Shown here one piece after another: positions 22,944 through 33,749 of a DNA stretch of 64,000 bases. This DNA comes from Scytalidium lignicola. Lineage: Eukaryota > Ascomycota > Leotiomycetes. Numbering within the stretch: the first letter of the stretch is position 1; each line of letters starts with the position of its first letter. The notes beneath the pieces were generated by a model. It was not told where the DNA came from. It did no database searches and was given only the letters and a program-made list of their open reading frames with translations. A program made the translations under genes and the position numbers. The stretch lies in contig NCSJ02000126.1 in NCBI GenBank assembly GCA_002812745.2, positions 1 to 64,000 on the forward strand. The letters are read 5' to 3'.

Positions 22944-24820
22944 TCACTCGAGAACAACAACATTAAAAGTGGACCCGGAGGGCGGAGAACTGTATAGTAA
23001 TGGGTTATTGTACCCATTAAGCTGAATTTTGCGATACCGTTCCTGGTTATATTTGTCTAGGTCTTTGATGGCTGTAGAGTACGCCGTCACGGCTGCTTGA
23101 CATCCAATCACCTTCGATTCACCGCGGGAATCACGAAGGACTCGACGCAAGATCTTCCCAGTGGGATTTCGTGGGATACTATCCACGAAGATCACTCTAT
23201 CAACGCCTTTGTACCGAGCTAAACGCTTTCCCAGGAATGTCTTAATATCCTCTTCTTGTAGACTGTCTTGGGCCTTTACGACGAATGCGACCGGGACCTC
23301 TTCGGTACCGTCTTTACCTGCAACGCCAATGACAGCAGCATCGGCAACGAGATCGTGCTCTTGCAATGTAACTTCGATCTCAACCGGACTCACCTGCCAG
23401 CCGCGAACTTTAATCAGGTCTTTCGTCCGATCCACCACATACCACTTCTTGTCTCGTACGAAGCCAACATCTCCTGTACGAACCCAGCCGTCTTGTGAGA
23501 AGGCTGCTGAAGTGGCAGCATGATTATTCAAGTAGCCCATCATAGGGTGGGTGCAGTGGATATGAATCTCGCCTTTGACATCCTCCTCCGTAATGATTCT
23601 ACCATCTCTATCTACAATCCTACGGGGAACAGACGGGTTAGTGCTATTTTCACTGCGCGTAGAGAGGGTATAGATGCTACCGTAACTTCGTTCCCGGAAT
23701 AGGGTGTCCAACGCTGCCTGTACCATCTCGGCGACGGTCCTGCCACGTTGTTGTTGCCCATCCTACTTCAGTCATGCCGTACACTTGTTCAATCCTCGCG
23801 AGTGGAGGCAACTTAGCATAGAGCTGTTGCTGCATTCCATCCGTGGCACAGGATCCTCCAACGTAAATTCTTTTAATCGACATCAGTTGCGAGTTATTTG
23901 CAGCTTGTGCCAGTGTCATCAACAGCGGAGGAACCACGATGATGTGTGGAATTTGGAATTTCTCTATCGCATCAAGAAACTGTCCTGTTTCAAATCGCGG
24001 CATGATGTACGCTGGGATGCCTTTTCGCAGAGGTAGAGGATGTTGGACTGGAATGGTAAACACGTGGAAAGGAGGAATTGAAACAAGAGTCGAAATGTTA
24101 TACTCAACATCCGAGGTTTTCAGCTGGAATTCAGCTTGTGAGACAAGGTAAGAGTGTGAGATTACTGCCGCCTTTGGGAGCCCGGAGGTTCCGCTGGTCG
24201 AAACATACGCGGCGGGCGTGTTATCAGGATGGTTTACTTGCTCCCAGTCCTGTTCTCCACATACGAGGAGCTGATCCCACGACTGTTGATTAGCGGGTAC
24301 GTCCTCATTGTGGAAATTCAAGACAAAGATGTTGGATTGAGGAATTCCACAGGAGTTTGCGGCAGCGAGCGCGGCATCCAGAGTCTTGGGGGATGTGAGA
24401 AGGAACTTCGCTTGAGTTATTCGAAGGTGATGAACCAGCTCGTGTGCTGTGTAGCCTGGATTTGCACCAGTGAAGCAACCTCCGGCTCCAATGATTCCGA
24501 GGAAGAGACTGGTGTAGTAGATCTAAAGAATCATAAGAAAGAAGAGCAAGTAAGACCTCAAGTCGTAATCTTACATCGTTAAGGCTCACAACACATACAC
24601 AGTCATTCGTCTTGAGACCGTGTTGCTTGAGCCCACTCACAAGTTGGCGGACGTGAGTCCTGATTTCAGCGGCGGAGAGAGAGCGTGTTGAGTCGCTGGG
24701 ATCTATATATAGCTGCAAGGAGTAAGTGTGCTGTCTAATTGTGGTGATTGTAGGTGTGGCACGTACGGGGTTATCTTGAGGATATGCCCGGTTCTGGAAG
24801 CTCCACGAGACAATGTCCAT
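22944..24820 (-). CDS. Adenylate-forming enzyme, 4-coumarate:CoA ligase-like
   Basis: Member of the AMP-binding superfamily; activates a carboxylic acid as acyl-AMP, probably then to CoA. Exons 24767-24820, 24575-24712, 23681-24522, 22944-23619 (1710 nt, 569 aa). Core motifs in order: STSGTSGLPKAAV (phosphate loop, A3), YGMTE (A5), DGWVRTGDVGFV (A7), VDRTKDLIKVRGWQVSPVEIE (A8) and NPTGKILRR with the catalytic Lys (A10). The last intron (23620-23680) starts GTAGCA and restores GTKL-R-IVDRDG. The C-terminus does not show a clear peroxisomal SKL-type signal. It is divergent from a TmpA-like membrane oxidoreductase, a module fused to adenylate-forming domains in some fungal proteins. Substrate unknown. 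Confidence 0.9.
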
Positions 24821-26071
24821 TATTGGCGGCTGAGTGAGAGTATAATATAGATCTTAGGGATGTTTGGATATATGTAGAGATATTCAAAATCAAGACTCGA
24901 ATATGACCTCTATATACTTCTCGAGCAAAGCGCTATGGTGAGTAGCCAACAACTTCTCACAGTATGCCGAGTCTGAGTTCTGACAGTTAATTACTGCATG
25001 GTGAATAGGTAGATATTTTAGATGTCCTCAATGCAGTCTATTTCCGTACATACATAGACCTGCGCCCCCCTCGGTGCAAGTGGCAAAGCTGTTATCGCCG
25101 TTGTCGCCGCACAATGGGAGAAAGGCACTATGAAGTCAATAAAAGGATCGCGCCAGCATTGGTCTTTTGCGATCCCGCTCTGCTGCAATGCTGTGGCTCA
25201 GATTAACACGAAAGGCGATTCCAAGGATCTGTCTGGCCAAAAGTGAAGTTGTCTTCATGCGCGATCTAGTCGCTGCATGCCAGATCAACTTGATGCGACT
25301 GGTGGAAGCCAGAGACAAATGCTGCATAATCCCGTTGCTGGCACCATCTTGGGCGCCTCAGCTCAATTATCCACACCTACCATTCATCTACGGTACTTTG
25401 GGGTACATCGTGTGATTTCAGCCCTGTACAGTGCAGCTCAGTACACGATAGATATTGTAGCCAAAATTTGATATCCCTCCTGCTTGTTGTGCGTAGTGCA
25501 ACGCTGAATCGGAGCAACTAGCCACGAGGAACTGATATCTTTGTGTATCGTGCTGCCAGAACCTCGAACTGCAGGGTATTCAGCACCTACATGGAGCTGT
25601 ACGTAAGGACCGTCCAGTTTTGATTTACAATGCTGAGGTTGATGAGGTGGCTCCCGCTTCGATGGGATTCAACTGCAGCTTATTCGCAAGCTGGCTGAGC
25701 GCTGATGTACGGAACAGCTTGGCAGGAGTGGCCACCTTGACGCTGTTTGACGTACTGCCGGCCGAAAAGTCTCCCTGCAAGGATGAGAGCACTTTTGCCG
25801 GCTTGCGATGATTTGCTGACAACCCGAACTCCCCTCTGAGCTTGAATATTGCTTCCTTTTTGAGGGCTGCGGACACTGGACAGGCGCCGTCTCCGACTCT
25901 GGTGCGTGAGGCCCAGCAGTGATCGCAACTTCAATCGCACCGGTTTGGAATCTGCCGTTGTTGTATTGCACATCTGAACAGCTGATGGAGTACAGTTCCT
26001 TTCCACCTTACCCTAACTTACTGCTTCAAAATATTCACCTCGGTCTATAAAAAGTTTCAAGTTCAGTTGAT
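24821..26071. promoter_or_regulatory. Divergent intergenic region (1.25 kb) between adenylating enzyme and TmpA-like gene
   Basis: No frame with recognisable protein character; the overlapping frames at 25620-26006 on both strands look like chance. The region should contain both promoters and is relatively GC-rich from 25100 to 25950, unlike most spacers here, so decayed coding sequence is possible. Confidence 0.35.
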
Positions 26072-27532
26072 ATGGATCTCATTAGGAAACCGTCTCGAGC
26101 TCTATGGAGGCCAATTTCCACGGGAAAAGCTCTCCCTATATCCCATGCGCCGATGCACCACCGAGAAGTTTTGTCAATGAACAATTCTATTGTCGATGTA
26201 AAGGAGGTAGAACTCCCAGAAAAGCGAAGTCACAAATATCTCCGCCATGCCAGACATACTTTCTTCAACGTCTACCGGCGACTTTTCAGTTTAGTCTTCA
26301 TTCTCAATATCGTTGGCCTTGCTATTCTCCTCTCTCGCAACTCGCACTGGTATTCATCGCCACCTCTAGCTGATTTTGCTACGGCAGCTTCAGCGAACAT
26401 CATGGTTGCACTCTTAATAAGGCAGGACTACATAGTTAATGCCTGCTTCAAGCTCGCCTGGACCGTCCCACTATCAGCCCCTCTCCGGCTTCGCCGTATA
26501 CTGGCGAAGGTGTATGAGTATGGCGGCGTGCATTCTGGGGCCGCCTTCTCCTCTGTCGTCTGGTTCTGCTTACTTACGGGGTTCTTGACTCGAGAATATG
26601 TCATCAACCAGATCCGTGATGCCGGCCTTATGATATTCACCTACGTCCTCTTTGCGCTATTACTATCACTAGTAATAACAGCATATCCACGAGTCCGCTT
26701 CCTGTCACACAATACCTTTGAAAACGTCCACCGCTGGGGAGGCTGGTTCTCGCTGGCTCTTTTCTGGGTGGAACTTGTTCTCTTTGCCCGCATCCAAAGA
26801 CGAAAGCCAAGTGCTGAGAACCTAGGCATAAGTTTGATTAAGCTGCCTGCATTTTGGTTCTTGCTCGTGTCATCCCTCCACGCCATTCTTCCCTGGCTGC
26901 GATTTCATAAACTTCCTGTCCGTGCAGAAAAGCTCAGCAGCCATGCCGTCCGCCTACATTTTAATGAGCCTGTTCCACTATTTGTTGGAATTCGCATTTC
27001 AGATGCTCCTCTAAAGGAATGGCACTCGTTTGCCTGCATTCCGTCTCGTGATGGTGGGAAATCAGGGGGGAGTGTCTTGATCTCTGATGCAGGCGACTGG
27101 ACCCGAAAGACAATCGCTAATCCGAGACCCTATTATTACGTCAAGGGTATACCGGTGACTGGCGTTCTCTGCATGGCACGAATATTTCGGCGAATCGTGA
27201 TCGTCACGACTGGTTCTGGAATAGGCCCTTGCTTAGGGGTGATGCAAGACATCCCACAAACTTTCTGTCGTGTGATCTGGAGCACTCCAGATCCGTATCG
27301 AACTTATGGTGAAGAGATCATTCACTCAGTCCAAGACGTCGATCCTAATGCAGTGATCTGGGATACAAGACTACGCGGACGACCTAATATAGTGACATTG
27401 GCATATGGGATGTATAGAGAGATGGACGCAGAAGCAGTTTTTGTCATCAGCAACCCGAAGCTGACCCGCAAGGTTGTATATGGACTAGAGAGTCGAGGTA
27501 TCCCGACCTTTGGCCCGATTTGGGATTCGTGA
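26072..27532 (+). CDS. tmpA-like: TmpA-like integral membrane oxidoreductase
   Basis: Single exon, 486 aa. About six to eight hydrophobic helices between residues 65 and 280 (for example VFILNIVGLAILLS, SSVVWFCLLTGFL, LMIFTYVLFALLLSLVITAY) are followed by a ferredoxin-reductase-like C-terminal half with RIVIVTTGSGIGPCLGVM, a nucleotide-binding glycine-rich loop, and ISNPKLTRKVVYGLESRGIPTFGPIWDS at the end. This is the layout of Aspergillus TmpA, a membrane flavoprotein-like regulator of conidiation, and of the membrane module that follows the adenylation domain in AfeA-type proteins. Here it is encoded separately and divergently from an adenylate-forming enzyme. Redox activity and partner are inferred. 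Confidence 0.82.
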   Translation: MDLIRKPSRALWRPISTGKALPISHAPMHHREVLSMNNSIVDVKEVELPEKRSHKYLRHARHTFFNVYRRLFSLVFILNIVGLAILLSRNSHWYSSPPLADFATAASANIMVALLIRQDYIVNACFKLAWTVPLSAPLRLRRILAKVYEYGGVHSGAAFSSVVWFCLLTGFLTREYVINQIRDAGLMIFTYVLFALLLSLVITAYPRVRFLSHNTFENVHRWGGWFSLALFWVELVLFARIQRRKPSAENLGISLIKLPAFWFLLVSSLHAILPWLRFHKLPVRAEKLSSHAVRLHFNEPVPLFVGIRISDAPLKEWHSFACIPSRDGGKSGGSVLISDAGDWTRKTIANPRPYYYVKGIPVTGVLCMARIFRRIVIVTTGSGIGPCLGVMQDIPQTFCRVIWSTPDPYRTYGEEIIHSVQDVDPNAVIWDTRLRGRPNIVTLAYGMYREMDAEAVFVISNPKLTRKVVYGLESRGIPTFGPIWDS

Positions 27533-27812
27533 AGAGAGGTTAGACTGCATTTTGGAGTATTATTGGAGCGGAGGACAGTTGCTCATTCTTGTCCTACGGA
27601 ACGGAATGTAATGATAATGAATTCCCGTTCTAGACTATTATGAGAATGATCTGAGCTCTTATTAGAGAATATAACTAAACGTTTACAAGATATAATTATG
27701 AACAATAGAAAGTCTTATAGCTTTTAATTAATTGATTAATTATAGTAGGGATAGGAGTAAGGATATATTTTCTAAGGTGACAATGGTGGAAGTTATAGCT
27801 TATTGCTTCTAT

Positions 27813-28916
27813 CTATGCCTGCGCTTCAAACTCCTTGGTAAAAGCCCAAGTCGTATATCCATCAACCTGGCCTTTATTATAGAACTTATTACGGTCATAA
27901 GGCGTAAACGGAATCTTCTCTTTAACCCTGAATACGAGATCCGGGTTCGAGATGAAGTACCTTCCAAACACAATAGCAACATTTTTGTCTTTGTACTCCT
28001 CATCGACCGCCCTGTATGCAGAGTCCGTCCTAAAGCCTCCAGCGAGGAAAACAGGGCTCGTCTTTCCCCAAATATCCAGCAAAAAATCAACCGTATCAGT
28101 AGTCTCCACGTCTACACTTCCTGATATCCTCGGTTCGACAACGTGGAGGTATGAAAGCTTTAACTTCTTGAGCTCCTCAGCGAAGTAGCTAAACTGTGGT
28201 TGTGGGTCCGCCATCTTCATGCCCTGGTAAGTAGAGTAAGGGGATAACCGGATGGCTGTCTTCTCTGCGCCAATCGCAGCAACCACTGCCTTCGCAACCT
28301 CAACTCCAAATCGCGCTCTCTTCTCGACGCTTCCTCCCCAAGCATCTGTGCGCTTGTTTGACACGTCTTGCAGGAATTGATCGACCAAGTAACCATTCGC
28401 ACCATGAATCTCTACACCATCAAAGCCAGCCTCAACAGCGTTCTTCGCAGCTTGGGCATACAGGCCAATGAATTCTTGAATCTCCTCCTCAGTCATAGGC
28501 GCTGGTTTTTCACCGCCTTCAACCGCAATGTCACTTGCGCTCTTGACCTCCCTTCCTGTCTCCTTCCTCAACTGAGCGGGATCAGCAGTTCGGCCGAGAG
28601 CCCATATTTGCATGTAAATGAACGAGCCCTTGTTATGTACTGTAGTTGTGACCATCTTCCAAGCTTCGATCTGTTCAGAGTTATAAATTCCAGGGACATT
28701 GCCGTCGCCGCCTCCTTGGGGAGCAATGAAGGTCGCTTCAGTGATGAGGAGAGTGCCGGGAACGGAGGCACGCTGGCCATAGTACTCAGCAACAATTGGG
28801 AGAGGGACGTGGTGTACGTCTGCGCGGAAGCGAGTGAGGGGTGCCATGACGATACGGTTCTTCAATTCGATGTTACCAACTTTCAAAGGTTGGAAAAGTC
28901 TGCTTGAGGACGACAT
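27813..28916 (-). CDS. Old yellow enzyme (NADH:flavin oxidoreductase/OPR family)
   Basis: Single exon, 367 aa. FMN-dependent reductase of activated C=C bonds. The N-terminal LFQPLKVGNIELKNRIVMAPLTR, the substrate-binding pair H171/N174 and catalytic Tyr176 in EIHGANGYLVDQFL, then SVEKRARFGVEV and the FMN-phosphate region VFLAGGFRTDSAY and IVFGRYFISNPDLV are all visible. Length is typical. It is divergent from the DJ-1/PfpI gene with a shared 600-bp promoter region. Tail-to-tail with the TmpA-like gene. Role in a tailoring step of a local pathway is possible but inferred; detoxification of enals is the alternative. Confidence 0.95.
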   Translation of the reverse strand: MSSSSRLFQPLKVGNIELKNRIVMAPLTRFRADVHHVPLPIVAEYYGQRASVPGTLLITEATFIAPQGGGDGNVPGIYNSEQIEAWKMVTTTVHNKGSFIYMQIWALGRTADPAQLRKETGREVKSASDIAVEGGEKPAPMTEEEIQEFIGLYAQAAKNAVEAGFDGVEIHGANGYLVDQFLQDVSNKRTDAWGGSVEKRARFGVEVAKAVVAAIGAEKTAIRLSPYSTYQGMKMADPQPQFSYFAEELKKLKLSYLHVVEPRISGSVDVETTDTVDFLLDIWGKTSPVFLAGGFRTDSAYRAVDEEYKDKNVAIVFGRYFISNPDLVFRVKEKIPFTPYDRNKFYNKGQVDGYTTWAFTKEFEAQA

Positions 28917-29517
28917 AATGACGGTGTGTTAGAAGTTTCGAGAGGTTGTGGTAAGTCAATTGGAATATAGGAAGAGATTAATAGTTCACTCGAGAGCAGG
29001 TTGAGCTCCTTATGTACTTTACCTAGACGATTTTTTTGATATTCCAGATTGTTGAAGTTGCTGAGTACCGGTAAGATTAATAATTCACATAACCTTATTT
29101 CCGAATGGCTTGCGTAGTGGGGGGGCAGGCATCTCTTTTCGAACACTTTTGAACGGGACTTCCTTTCGGTGATACGCTATTTACAGATTATCTCCTAAGA
29201 AGGGATAATTAGCAAGTGCAGCCGGAGACGGCAGGTAGTAGCTGTCCGCGCCGCGATATTCTCTTGGAGTAGCCAGTAGACCCGGAGGCGGTCGCTGCCC
29301 GCGCCGTGATCTACTATTGCCTTGGACCAATAAGAAAATGGCTAAACATTTCTATTATTGCTAATACTAGGGAGCAGGAAAGTGAGGTCAAAAGTATTTA
29401 AACCTGGAAGACTGAAGGACTAATAGTTTCAATATGTGAATATCTTTTATTCTCATTTTTATTGCATCTTTACCTGTATCTTCTCTAATTGAATCCTTCA
29501 AATATTCAACACGCAAC
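28917..29517. promoter_or_regulatory. Divergent OYE/DJ-1 promoter region with duplicated GC-rich motif
   Basis: 601-bp spacer. A GC-rich block occurs twice in the same direction: 29222-29257 (CCGGAGACGG ... GCTGTCCGCGCCGCGAT) and 29282-29310 (CCGGAGGCGG ... GCTGCCCGCGCCGTGAT). Both copies contain CGG and CCG triplets in the arrangement Zn2Cys6 factors bind, and a Zn2Cys6 gene lies 1 kb away. Binding is inference; the duplication is seen. Confidence 0.5.
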
Positions 29518-30225
29518 ATGGCACAAATCCATTTTGGGTCCTTGGTATACGACTACCAAGCAATTGATATGGTCGGTCCGTTTGACTTACTAAATTCTGG
29601 GAGCAAGACTATTTTGAAAGCCTTGACAACCTTCATCCCGATCAGCGACGAGGTAATCGACCGTGCTCCCGATTTTGTATTCCACCATATTGGAATCACA
29701 CTCGATCCTGTTCCACTGCTCACAAGTGGTCTGGTACTCAAACCGACTAATACAGTCGACGACTGCCCTGAACTCGACTATCTACTGATCGCCGGACCCA
29801 GTCTAGTAGACTTCAAAACACCACCAAAATATGCAGAATTCATTCGAAAACACGTGGCTGCTGGGAAAGTTGTGTTCACGAACTGCACTGGTGCTGCAGT
29901 TCTGGCCTCAACAGGAGTTCTGGATGGAAAGAATGCGACAATCAACAATATTGAATATCACTGGACTAAGAAAATGTATCCCAAAGTCAATTGGACCAAA
30001 GATAAGAAGTGGGTTATTGATGGGAATATCTGGACTGGAAGTGGAGCCGCAGCTGGGATGGATATGTTTGCCTACTGGCTGAAGGAGAAATTTGGCTTGG
30101 ATATTCTCATTCTCGCAACAGCTGGCATTGATTATGAGCCTCGTAACATTGATGGGCTTTTCAATGTATTGCCGCAGAGGTATGATGCAAAGGGAAAACA
30201 TATCTCAACACATGTTTTTAACTGA
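29518..30225 (+). CDS. DJ-1/PfpI family protein (isonitrile hydratase-like)
   Basis: Single exon, 235 aa, class-I glutamine-amidotransferase-like fold. The nucleophile-elbow sequence VVFTNCTGAAVLASTGVLDGK places Cys123 as the catalytic candidate; QAIDMVGPFDLLN at the start and WIDG-like VIDGNIWTGSGAAAGMDM after the elbow are typical of the fungal DJ-1/ThiJ proteins annotated as isonitrile hydratase-like. Divergent from OYE and followed by a Zn2Cys6 factor on the opposite strand only 78 bp away. Function could be hydratase, glyoxalase III-like or chaperone; not resolvable. Confidence 0.9.
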   Translation: MAQIHFGSLVYDYQAIDMVGPFDLLNSGSKTILKALTTFIPISDEVIDRAPDFVFHHIGITLDPVPLLTSGLVLKPTNTVDDCPELDYLLIAGPSLVDFKTPPKYAEFIRKHVAAGKVVFTNCTGAAVLASTGVLDGKNATINNIEYHWTKKMYPKVNWTKDKKWVIDGNIWTGSGAAAGMDMFAYWLKEKFGLDILILATAGIDYEPRNIDGLFNVLPQRYDAKGKHISTHVFN

Positions 30226-30302
30226 GGAGAATGATTTTCTGGCCGGCTGTTTTCATGCCACAGTCATATGAGAGTTGAGAATATCCTTAAATTATGTACT
30301 GA

Positions 30303-32711
30303 TTAAGGATTATTAAATAAATATGCCATGCTGTCATCCATCGTCAAATCATTCCAAAGTTTTTCGTTCTCAATGGTTTGTATTTCCGCGGCTATACCGC
30401 TAGAGATACTCGTGTTTGTTGGTGTAGCCGGGAGATTCAGATCCGATGTTCCAGGACACCTAACCCTTTCATTTGTGGGCCCAGACGAAGGTGAAGTAGA
30501 GGGGAAAGTTTGGGTAGCTTTTACAGCTCCCAAATTATCATGAGCTATAATACCATCGCTAAATAGAGAAGGACTGTCCCTCGCCGCCATATACGAATCC
30601 TTCACATTCTCTAATATCGTAGGGAATATAGAAAAGAGATCATCAGTGTAGGTAGTGCCTAACGGAATCTGGGTCGTCTGCGTCGACTTGAGGCGGTTTA
30701 GAATTAAATTCAGATAATCTTCCAAATCCACAGTCTCCCGAGCGATGTGTACATTCCATCCAGGCACTTCCGAGAGCCCCAGTGAGAGTTTATAAAGCAC
30801 AAAAAACGCTAGAATGATACGAAACCACTCTTCTAATGGCAAGCTATGGTACTCTAATGTAGACATGGTAAGAAAACAGTCAAGATATTCTTTGACTGCG
30901 TCGACGCATTTGATAAGGTTTGCAATTAGCGTTGGATGTGGTGCTGTGGCTGGATGGCCCTTATCTTCATTTCGAGCGAGCGGTCTTAGGGATTCGAACC
31001 GATAGACAAGACCCATTTCGTAAATTCTTATATTAACAGCGTGATATCTATTTTTTATGAGAGCTAGACAGAAAGCTTTTAGTGAAACTATAGGAAATTT
31101 AATGTGTTTGAGGTTTATTTATACCTGAATCTTGGATATTTACTGGTAGAGCATGTCTCCACTCTTCCAAATTCATCATTAGTCGCTCTGCATGAGTATG
31201 TGCCCGAGGACGGCTGTCTGTGGTCCTGTCGATTCGGTACAGGTCGCGTGCTTCTTCTACTACACGCTGAAGTTTAATTAAAGGGTATACTAGGTGATCC
31301 GTTTCAAATTCTGGGCTCTCTTGTAAAACAACAGCACATCCCATCATATACTGCGTGAAAGGCAGAATATTCGGCTTTCCTGTGAAAAATGAGATGCTAT
31401 TTTGTATTTTGTAAGTTCGGTGCTGCTACGGCGGAACAAGGACTCCCTACATGGTAGAAAGATAATAGCAACCCAAAGTGGCGCGCCGACCTTCGTTACC
31501 CAATAACTCGATTGAACCTGCATTTTTTGAGCGTAATGAAGGATCGTGTAAGAGTAGGTCAGTGCGTTCCTCGAGTACATTGTCAACGCTTTCATCAAGA
31601 CCAAGGTCGATTAGCACACTGATGGCGATCTGTAAGTATCGGTATATTTGTTGACTTCGTGGGATCAAGTGGAATTGAAACCTAAGCAGAAGTTTTAGTT
31701 TTCTAAATTCGATATCAAGTGGCTGCAGGGTTAGAATTTAAAGAAAGCTTTCCTACCACGTAAGATGAACAAGCAACCCTTGAAGAAGATCGAGGCTTCT
31801 ATCTCCTGAGATGATGATACGATGTGCCAGAATCTCTTTAAATTCAATAGTAAGGGCTCTTTGAAGTTGAGGGTATCTCGACGAGGCGCTTATGATCACA
31901 GCAAGCAATAGAAACGGTCTCTCCGTAGTCATTGAAAGGCTTGTCCACTCGTTTCGGATTATTACAAAGGGACAATACGACTGCATTTTGCGGAATTCGT
32001 TCAGAAGGTGGTCTAATACGGCTGGAGGAAGCTCTAATTTTGTAAACCGGGTATTATCAGGGTTAGGAAGGGTATCTGGAGCACTTGTATACGCGTTAAA
32101 TTTCATATTCCTGATCAAATCTGGACTTGATAATTCCTCCTCATCCATGTAGCCTGTAGGATCTTGAGGCTGCCCTTGAAAAGATGAAAGATAATCAAGA
32201 TTTGTTGGTGGCTCAGAGCTTGAGATGAAGGATGTCTCTGCATTTGCAACTGTATTTGATCTGGAAAGGAGGTCAAGAATGCCATTGAGCTTGCCTTCGA
32301 GATCGGCAATTCGCCTGTTGAAGTTTCAATATTAGCCAAGTGAAACATCAAGTTTTCGCAAAGACTTACGGCTGAGCTCGCTGGTTGGCTTTGGCTGATC
32401 GCCTCGCTTTCGAGACAACGCATTGAAGATTCGATTTCGTACATCTGGAATACCAAGTAGAATTTAGTAGAAGGGGGGTTTTTATCTGCAGGCAGAATAA
32501 TAGATCATAGATTGGAAGATATAAAAACAAGCATTACGATACTCTTCATNAAAAAAAAACACATTACAATATAGAGAAAGACTCACTTCACACACGGCCC
32601 TTCTTCGGCTAACCGAGTGCACTTCACTTTAAGCACGCGGCATTTATCACATGCTAGAGTTACAGACTTCGTCTTAGATTTGTTAGGGATTTGACTATGA
32701 TTGTTCATCAT
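30303..32711 (-). CDS. Zn2Cys6 fungal transcription factor
   Basis: Six exons on the minus strand: 32587-32711, 32370-32444, 31757-32314, 31451-31681, 31125-31396, 30303-31087 (2046 nt, 681 aa, exact frame). Zinc cluster C21, C24, C31, C40, C43, C50 (CX2CX6CX8CX2CX6C) is split between exons 1 and 2. A short coiled-coil linker (RIADLEGKLNGILDLL) and a fungal transcription domain follow: LLQGLLVHLTW-FQFHLIPRSQQ, SVLIDLGLDES, GCYYLSTIISFFTGKPNILP, PLIKLQRVVEEA. The 54-nt intron 31397-31450 removes two in-frame stops. N32550 lies in intron 1. It ends 78 bp from the DJ-1 stop, so it could govern the OYE/DJ-1/adenylating-enzyme group; direct evidence is lacking. Confidence 0.87.
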
Positions 32712-33749
32712 TATGAAGTCTCTTTGCACAGATAAATCTGCTGGCAAATATATTGCCTAGCATTCAGCTCATGCCCAGCTCGCAATGTAGCGAAGAAGTT
32801 ATCAGAATGCGAATCAGCTGGTGCGNAAAAAGAAAGTAATAATAAAATTGAATTAACTAAAAAAAAAAAGCTAAATTGATAAATGAAGAATAGCTAATGC
32901 AGTGGTGTGCCAAGCCCTGCTTACCTCATCTATGGTTGATTTATAATAACTAGCGTTCGGAGGGTATTTCCCGGTATTCCGGTATTACTAGCCACTCACG
33001 TGCCACTTCCCCACCAAACCATCAATTGCATCAACACCTTTATATATTCAACAAGCTTTGCTTGTATATTCAACTAATTATTTTTCAATTCACGTACGTC
33101 AAAAAGTAGCTAAAAAGCCACTTGCAGAACAAGAAAATAGAATCTTGCTTACTATAAATGCATTAAAAAACAATTAAATTACATCTAGAGGAGCTGTAAC
33201 ACGCTTGTAACTGTCCTTCATCACTTGGCAGTGTCACGTGATATGATAGCGGACCAAGAGACAATCAGAGAATGATATGTAGCTGGATAAGTGACTTGTA
33301 GTACTGAATTCATTATTTAACAATTTTGCACTCTTCTTTAAATCACGGGGTAAGTTGCTTCCTAAGCAAAGACGACTTCCACGACCAGTGCCAAGCACCT
33401 CGGATGTGCTGGCGAGTATTGAGTTTCGCGCAATTGCGAATTGTAGTCGGCGCTAGCATTGGGGAGCGACATTGTCCGTTCCCTCAGTTCGTCATTCTCC
33501 ACTGCGACTTGATAAAATTGAATGTGATATCAGACATCCCATTATTATTGATCTCGTAGGAGACAAAACTTCCACCGCCATCCAGAGCCCTCTGCGTTAT
33601 CGCTGTCCTTATTCTAACCGCATTTCCTAAACCACTGTCAAGTTGGGGCGATTAATTTATGTTCCGTATTTCCCCATCATCTCTCTCGGTAATAAGTTAC
33701 CTCGTTGCTCCCATTGTATCCGAATAATGATTACTGGCTTACTTTGGTC
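32712..33749. promoter_or_regulatory. Divergent intergenic region between Zn2Cys6 and C2H2-like genes
   Basis: 1.04 kb, AT-rich with A runs (N at 32826). No gene or named repeat recognised; presumed promoters on both sides. Confidence 0.35.
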